Source: Oscillospiraceae bacterium (GTDB taxonomy: Bacteria > Bacillota > Clostridia > Oscillospirales > Oscillospiraceae). From it: a stretch of DNA of 64,000 bases. The stretch lies in NCBI GenBank assembly GCA_017482385.1, contig JAFUNI010000004.1:50668-114667 (forward strand), read 5' to 3'. The notes under the pieces are model-generated. The model saw only the letters and a program-made list of their open reading frames with translations. It searched no databases and was not told the origin of the DNA. This document shows, piece by piece, positions 60,134-64,000 of the stretch. Both the position numbers and the translations under genes were made by a program. Each line of letters opens with the position of its first letter. Within the stretch, counting starts at the first letter, position 1.

Positions 60134-60919
60134 ATGAAAAAACTCATCGTCATCTTGTTGATCCTGAGTTTGGTGCTGGTTGGTTGTACTACCCCAGACT
60201 CAGATTCCAGTGCCTCGAGTAGCCCTGATCTCCATCAGAGTGCACCCTCTGAAAGCACATCCTCCCAGACTGATTCTACCGACAACCTGGAAGGAACGAA
60301 TTCGGGCCCGGGTCCCAGCGCTACGACGTCGGCAAACCCATCTGTGCCAGACCCATCTGAAAACGGGACTGAAGGCACCGAAGGGACAAAGCCGACCGGG
60401 TCGACCGAAGGCACTGACCCAACCGAGACAACTCAACCGCAGGCAACAGAAAAGCCGACCACACCTACAACTCCGACTGAGGAAACGAAACCTACCACTC
60501 CTCCGGAGACAAAACCTACCGAGCCACCCGCAACAGAACCGGAAGCGACCAATCCTCCTGCCACAGAGCCTGATGCAACAGATCCTCCGACAGAAAAGGT
60601 GGATGCATCCGTGATTGTTTCGCAAGCTAATTCCTATGCGGTGTCTTTGGGCTTTGTGGTGGACTATAGCTTAAACAAAAGCAATTCCGGCTACTACAGC
60701 CCGGACTACAGACCTATTGCCACAAATGAAGTGGGCATTGCGGCTGCTAAGGATTTGGTGTCTGCAACTAAGAACCAGCTCAATAGCCGCTTCTCTGAAG
60801 GCTATTCTCCAACTCTGGTTGAAAGTATCTTCGGTTTAGTCCGAGTGAATTGTGTGGTTGAGTATAGCCATACAGATGAACTTGGAAACTGGTACTACAT
60901 TTATGTTTTCTACGGATAA
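60134..60919 (+). CDS. lipoprotein with Pro/Thr/Glu-rich stalk and small C-terminal domain
   Basis: A 261-residue secreted protein. The lipobox LVLVGC puts the lipidated cysteine at residue 18. Residues 19-155 are a low-complexity stalk of S, T, P, E, N and D, with repeated TEPPATEPEATNPPATEP-like units that could span the wall. The C-terminal domain (about 157-261) has VSQANSYAVSLGFVVDYSL and VRVNCVVEYSHTDELGNWYYIYVFYG; it is beta-rich and resembles nothing I can name. AAAGGAAGAGATATC precedes the ATG. The membrane-anchored, wall-crossing layout suggests a receptor, entry-exclusion or adhesion-assisting role next to the adhesin. Confidence 0.8.
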   Translation: MKKLIVILLILSLVLVGCTTPDSDSSASSSPDLHQSAPSESTSSQTDSTDNLEGTNSGPGPSATTSANPSVPDPSENGTEGTEGTKPTGSTEGTDPTETTQPQATEKPTTPTTPTEETKPTTPPETKPTEPPATEPEATNPPATEPDATDPPTEKVDASVIVSQANSYAVSLGFVVDYSLNKSNSGYYSPDYRPIATNEVGIAAAKDLVSATKNQLNSRFSEGYSPTLVESIFGLVRVNCVVEYSHTDELGNWYYIYVFYG

Positions 60920-60946
60920 TTGGGTGTAGTACATCATTCGAATAGT

Positions 60947-60986
60947 AAGGAGTCTCGTTACAACCGCGAGGCTCCTTTCGCTTTTT
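60947..60986 (+). terminator. hairpin between the lipoprotein and adhesin genes
   Basis: AAGGAGTCTCG pairs with CGAGGCTCCTT (11 pairs, one G-U, 9-base loop), followed by TCGCTTTTT. The adhesin ribosome site AGGAGG lies 3 bases further on, so this could be an attenuator as well as a terminator. Confidence 0.65.
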
Positions 60987-61000
60987 AGGAGGTCTATGAT

Positions 61001-64000
61001 ATGAAACTCAAACGACTGCTTGTCTTCCTGTTGGCGTTTGTAATGCTCCTCTCTGTGGTGCCTGCAGTGTATGCTTCGGACATCGTTGATCAGGAAAGCA
61101 CGACAGAGCCGACCGTGGATGCAAGCGATCAAACTGAACAGACCGAACCGTCTGTAACGGAAGAATCCACAGAACCGCCTGCTGATGAGTATGATGGTGA
61201 ATTAGATCCAGTTCTTGTTGAAGCAGGGTTTACCAGCGATCAGCTTCAAGCGGGTAATGTGCTACTGGAACCCATCAGTACCTTCGCTGCAAGTACTCGG
61301 TCAGTCAAGAAAACAGCAACTTTGCGCAACTGCAACTGGATGGACTTTCCCTGTACCGATAATTCGCGGCAGGGCTTCCATTATGCTGATGAAGACGGGG
61401 CTGCACCGTGGGATTACATGAATATGATCTACTGCCTTGAGAACAAAAAGGACTTCAGTTATGGCAGCGGTCACTCAGGTGTAGGAGAACTTCCTTTAGA
61501 TGGAAGTGGCGATACCCATGGTGAGTCCATTTGGTATGGCTTTAGTGCCGATCAGCGTGTTGCAATCGCCTTAACTATGCTTTATGGCGCACCTACAAAA
61601 TTGTGGGACGAAAGCTGGGGCATCAATGCAACTGATGACTGGAACCTGCACAACCCCAATATTGGCTACCGTTTTGCAACACAAGCAATTATTTGGGAGT
61701 TCGTTCAGGGCTTGCGTGAACCCACTCCTCCGTACAAACTGAACAGCACCTATTGGTTGGACAAGTCTCAGGGCGTATGTATGAGTGAGGATGGTAAGAC
61801 AGACCATTTCATGGTTGCATACAACTCCATCATTAGTGATTTGCAACTCCACAACACCATCCCCAGCTTTGCAGGCGATTTTGCTGCAACTGCACCCGAA
61901 ATTCAGTTGGCGGGAACGAGTACTACCGTAACTGACACCAACGGCGTGTTGGGTAGATTCACCTTTACTGGTTCCGGTGGCGTTTCCTACAGCAAGAACG
62001 GAAACAACCTGACAATCACAGCGAATGGTGCTATTCCTACCGGAGTGCAAAGTGCATCCGCAACCTTACCGGACGCGGCTTCCTCGCTGTACGAAGTCTG
62101 GTACAACCAGTATGACAAGAGCAAGCAGGTTTGCATTAAAGTTGCTATCCCTGCCAGTGACCCTGTTCCTGCCTACTTTAAGCTGAAGGCCTCGAATGGT
62201 TCTTTAAGCCTTAAGAAAACCACTGAGGATGGCAAGAATCTGGCGGGCTGGCAGTTCAGTATCTACAGTGATCAGAACTGTACAAATCGCATTTCTGGTC
62301 CCCACACCACCGATGCAAATGGCAATATCTCTGTTGCCAATCTGACAGCAGGACAGGTATGGGTTAAAGAGATTGGCCACACGAATGCTGAGATTGCTAA
62401 GCTTTACTACTGCAACAGTACAAATCCCCAGGCGGTAACGATTGTGGCGGGTCAAACCGCATCTGTTACCTTCAACAATAAGTTGAGTACAGGTGTTGCC
62501 AAAATCGTAAAGACAGCCACCAATGGAGGTTCCGTTTCCGGATGGCATTTTACTGTCAAGAACTCTGCCGGTGCGGTAGTCGGCAACTATGTAACCGACT
62601 CCTCCGGTGTGATTTCTCTCAATCTGCTTCCGGGAACATACTCGGTCACAGAAACTGATGGAGCTTACAAGTACTGGGTCAATGATCCCAATCCCACCAA
62701 GACCGTTACGGTTACCGCGGGCCAGACTGCCAAGGTCACATTCCAAAACCAGTATAGGGGCCAAGCTCAGATCATCAAGACAGCTACCACTGGCGGCAGT
62801 GTTGAGGGCTGGCACTTCACAGTGAAGGATTCCGCTGGTAATAAGGTCGGCGACTATGTAACTGATTCCACCGGTATCATCACTCTGGATCTCGAGCCTG
62901 GTACTTACACCGTTACCGAAACGGATGGTAAGTACACTTACTGGCATAACGATCCGAATCCCGAGAAAAAGGTGACCGTTGTTGCTGGTCAGACCGCGAA
63001 GGTTACATTCCTGAACGAGTGGATCGGCAAGGCGAAGATCATCAAGACCGCTACCAATAATGGTAGTGTGGAAGGATGGCATTTCTCCATCTTTACTGCA
63101 GACGGCACCAAGATCGGCGACTACGTAACTGATTCCACCGGCATCATTACCGTGGATCTGGAGCCTGGCGTCTACACCGTCAAGGAAACGGATGGTGAGT
63201 ATCCCTACTGGCACAATGATCCGGAGCCCGAGAAGACCGTTACCGTGGTGGCGGGTGAAACCGTAGAGGTAACCTTCCTCAACGAGTGGGTTGGTAAGGC
63301 CAAGATCATTAAGACTCTGGCCAATCCGGAAGCCGGTACGGTAGAAGGCTGGCAGTTCACCATCTCTCGCATTGTTGGCGAGACGGATGCGGTGTATCTT
63401 GCCACTGTTACTACCGGAGCTGACGGTACCATCGAGTATGATCTGGAACCTGGTCAGTATTTGATCACCGAACTGATCGAAGAGAATTCCCTGTGGGAGT
63501 GCATTACAGATCAGTCTGTGGTAATCACAGTTACGGCCGGTCAAACCACTGAGGTACCCTTCACCAATGCACTGCGGCCCGGCAAGATCAGTATTCACAA
63601 GGTCGATACCCGGGGTGAGTCTCTGGACAGCACCGAATTCACACTTGAGTGGAGTGAAGACGGCGTCAATTGGCAGCCTGTCTCCTATACTGATTCCACA
63701 GTGCCCCAGATCGGCGGATGTACCACGGCCGGGCTCTTAGAAGGCGGCAAACTGGTCACCGATGAAACCGGTCTGGTGAGCTTCGAAGGTCTGTATCCCA
63801 CGCTGCAGTACCGGCTGACTGAAACCAAAGCCAAGAACGGTTATCAGCTGCTACAGTCCTCTGCATACGAAGGTGGCCTGGATGTGGAAAATGAACTGGT
63901 CGTTTCCCTCAAGGTCGTGAATGCAGAAGTGTTCACCATGCCCGAAACCGGTGGCAACACCCTGATCGTGCAGCCCTGGATCGTACTTGCCCTCCTGTGC
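61001..64000 (+). CDS. thioester (TQXA)/Cna-B repeat surface adhesin with MPETG sorting signal, 3' end cut
   Basis: I translated this frame directly; it is open for exactly 1000 codons to the window edge. A signal peptide (cleavage after residue 25, SVVPAVYA) is followed by a Thr/Glu-rich linker (26-65). The thioester adhesion domain spans about 100-330 with Cys145 (MIYCLEN) and Gln228 (ATQAIIWEF), the pair that forms the reactive bond. Four or five Cna-B/SpaA-like domains follow, with Lys and Asn at isopeptide positions (KIIKTA ... VTFLNEW) and Glu in YTVTETDG. The last visible residues MPETGG (980-985) and IVQPWIVLALLC are a sorting signal and start of the membrane helix. Only about 15-20 residues are missing. 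It probably binds host or recipient surfaces covalently. Confidence 0.92.
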   Translation, partial: MKLKRLLVFLLAFVMLLSVVPAVYASDIVDQESTTEPTVDASDQTEQTEPSVTEESTEPPADEYDGELDPVLVEAGFTSDQLQAGNVLLEPISTFAASTRSVKKTATLRNCNWMDFPCTDNSRQGFHYADEDGAAPWDYMNMIYCLENKKDFSYGSGHSGVGELPLDGSGDTHGESIWYGFSADQRVAIALTMLYGAPTKLWDESWGINATDDWNLHNPNIGYRFATQAIIWEFVQGLREPTPPYKLNSTYWLDKSQGVCMSEDGKTDHFMVAYNSIISDLQLHNTIPSFAGDFAATAPEIQLAGTSTTVTDTNGVLGRFTFTGSGGVSYSKNGNNLTITANGAIPTGVQSASATLPDAASSLYEVWYNQYDKSKQVCIKVAIPASDPVPAYFKLKASNGSLSLKKTTEDGKNLAGWQFSIYSDQNCTNRISGPHTTDANGNISVANLTAGQVWVKEIGHTNAEIAKLYYCNSTNPQAVTIVAGQTASVTFNNKLSTGVAKIVKTATNGGSVSGWHFTVKNSAGAVVGNYVTDSSGVISLNLLPGTYSVTETDGAYKYWVNDPNPTKTVTVTAGQTAKVTFQNQYRGQAQIIKTATTGGSVEGWHFTVKDSAGNKVGDYVTDSTGIITLDLEPGTYTVTETDGKYTYWHNDPNPEKKVTVVAGQTAKVTFLNEWIGKAKIIKTATNNGSVEGWHFSIFTADGTKIGDYVTDSTGIITVDLEPGVYTVKETDGEYPYWHNDPEPEKTVTVVAGETVEVTFLNEWVGKAKIIKTLANPEAGTVEGWQFTISRIVGETDAVYLATVTTGADGTIEYDLEPGQYLITELIEENSLWECITDQSVVITVTAGQTTEVPFTNALRPGKISIHKVDTRGESLDSTEFTLEWSEDGVNWQPVSYTDSTVPQIGGCTTAGLLEGGKLVTDETGLVSFEGLYPTLQYRLTETKAKNGYQLLQSSAYEGGLDVENELVVSLKVVNAEVFTMPETGGNTLIVQPWIVLALLC
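62498..63298 (+). repeat. three 267-base tandem repeats inside the adhesin gene
   Basis: Units beginning KIVKTATNGG (62498), QIIKTATTGG (62765) and KIIKTATNNG (63032) are each exactly 267 bases (89 residues); a fourth, more divergent unit starts at 63299. Identity between neighbours is high, with Y(V)TDS(S/T)G, PGTYTVTETDG and YW-ND-P shared. Unit number could change by recombination. Confidence 0.88.

Larger units (their letters stand above)
43240..64000. mobile_element. integrative conjugative element, left part (right end outside window)
   Basis: The boundary is placed where spoVAC homology stops. From here all genes lie on the plus strand and belong to a Firmicutes-type VirB/D4 conjugation module with surface proteins. 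The order is DUF5348, winged-helix protein, pilin, VirB6, wall hydrolase, PrgI, VirB4, VirD4, S1 protein, lipoprotein and adhesin. Relaxase, recombinase and the other junction are expected to the right. The insertion inside a coding gene around GATGAG would fit a large serine recombinase, but no recombinase is visible to confirm it. Confidence 0.8.

Noticed and set aside
62498-63298. Regular repeats considered as a CRISPR array
   Set aside because: The period is 267 bases, units are coding and similar throughout, with no unique spacers.
62204-63598. 464-residue minus-strand reading frame with regular repeats
   Set aside because: Its repeats are the reverse reading of the adhesin's Cna-B units; the plus frame has signal peptide, thioester pair and sorting signal.

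Overview
The window comes from a low-to-mid GC Gram-positive anaerobe of the class Clostridia. The evidence is a Wood-Ljungdahl acsB-cooC-cooS cluster, a spoVAC sporulation/germination gene, glgC/glgD-type glycogen synthesis, an FMN riboswitch on a riboflavin transporter, AGGAGG ribosome sites and TTGACA-17-TATAAT promoters. A gut member of the Oscillospirales is my best guess, but that is inference.

Chromosomal part (1-43240). 1-4425 (minus): acetyl-CoA synthase (cut by the window edge), its nickel-insertion ATPase and the Ni-CO dehydrogenase, from one promoter. 4652-5575: AEC-type permease. 5604-12401 (minus): a tightly packed seven-gene run of glgC, glgD, glgA, a GH13 amylase, a 58-residue Cys-rich protein, lrgA and lrgB. 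12593-13399: an alkaline-phosphatase-fold hydrolase. 13681-16505: an ABC exporter with an unusual N-terminus plus a DUF1854 partner. 16541-17463: ribU under an FMN riboswitch. 18134-26465: pseudouridine synthase, PucR/CdaR regulator, the ftsE-ftsX-PcsB/EnvC-like cell-division hydrolase module, a C-terminal processing protease, greA and lysS. 26635-29393: AT-rich genes for an XRE membrane regulator and a TetR repressor, then a CDF metal exporter with a natural nine-histidine tail. 29520-33522: mntP, VanZ-like, DUF4358, and an MBOAT/DHHW O-acylation pair. 33639-42870: ktrB-ktrA, a SpoU methyltransferase, dprA, topA, trmFO, plsX and rnc, closely packed.

Mobile part (about 43240-64000, continuing beyond the window). 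The gene after rnc is spoVAC, but only its first 108 codons look like SpoVAC. The reading then runs into unrelated DNA, which I take as the left junction of an integrative conjugative element. The element carries a DUF5348 protein, a winged-helix (replication-initiator-like) protein, a VirB2-like pilin, a VirB6-like channel with an unusual repeated C-terminus, a bifunctional NlpC/P60 + 3D wall hydrolase, two small tandem paralogues, PrgI/VirB3, VirB4, RusA-like and other accessory proteins, VirD4, a two-S1-domain protein, a Pro/Thr-rich lipoprotein and a thioester/Cna-B adhesin ending in an MPETG sorting signal. Relaxase, integrase and right end are not in the window.

The strongest leads are the interrupted spoVAC, repeat boxes shared between the winged-helix gene and a long hairpin upstream of the DUF5697-like gene, the repeated VirB6 tail, the small tandem paralogues, and the surface-protein pair at the right. 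No tRNA, rRNA or CRISPR array was seen. No gap between genes exceeds 300 bases.
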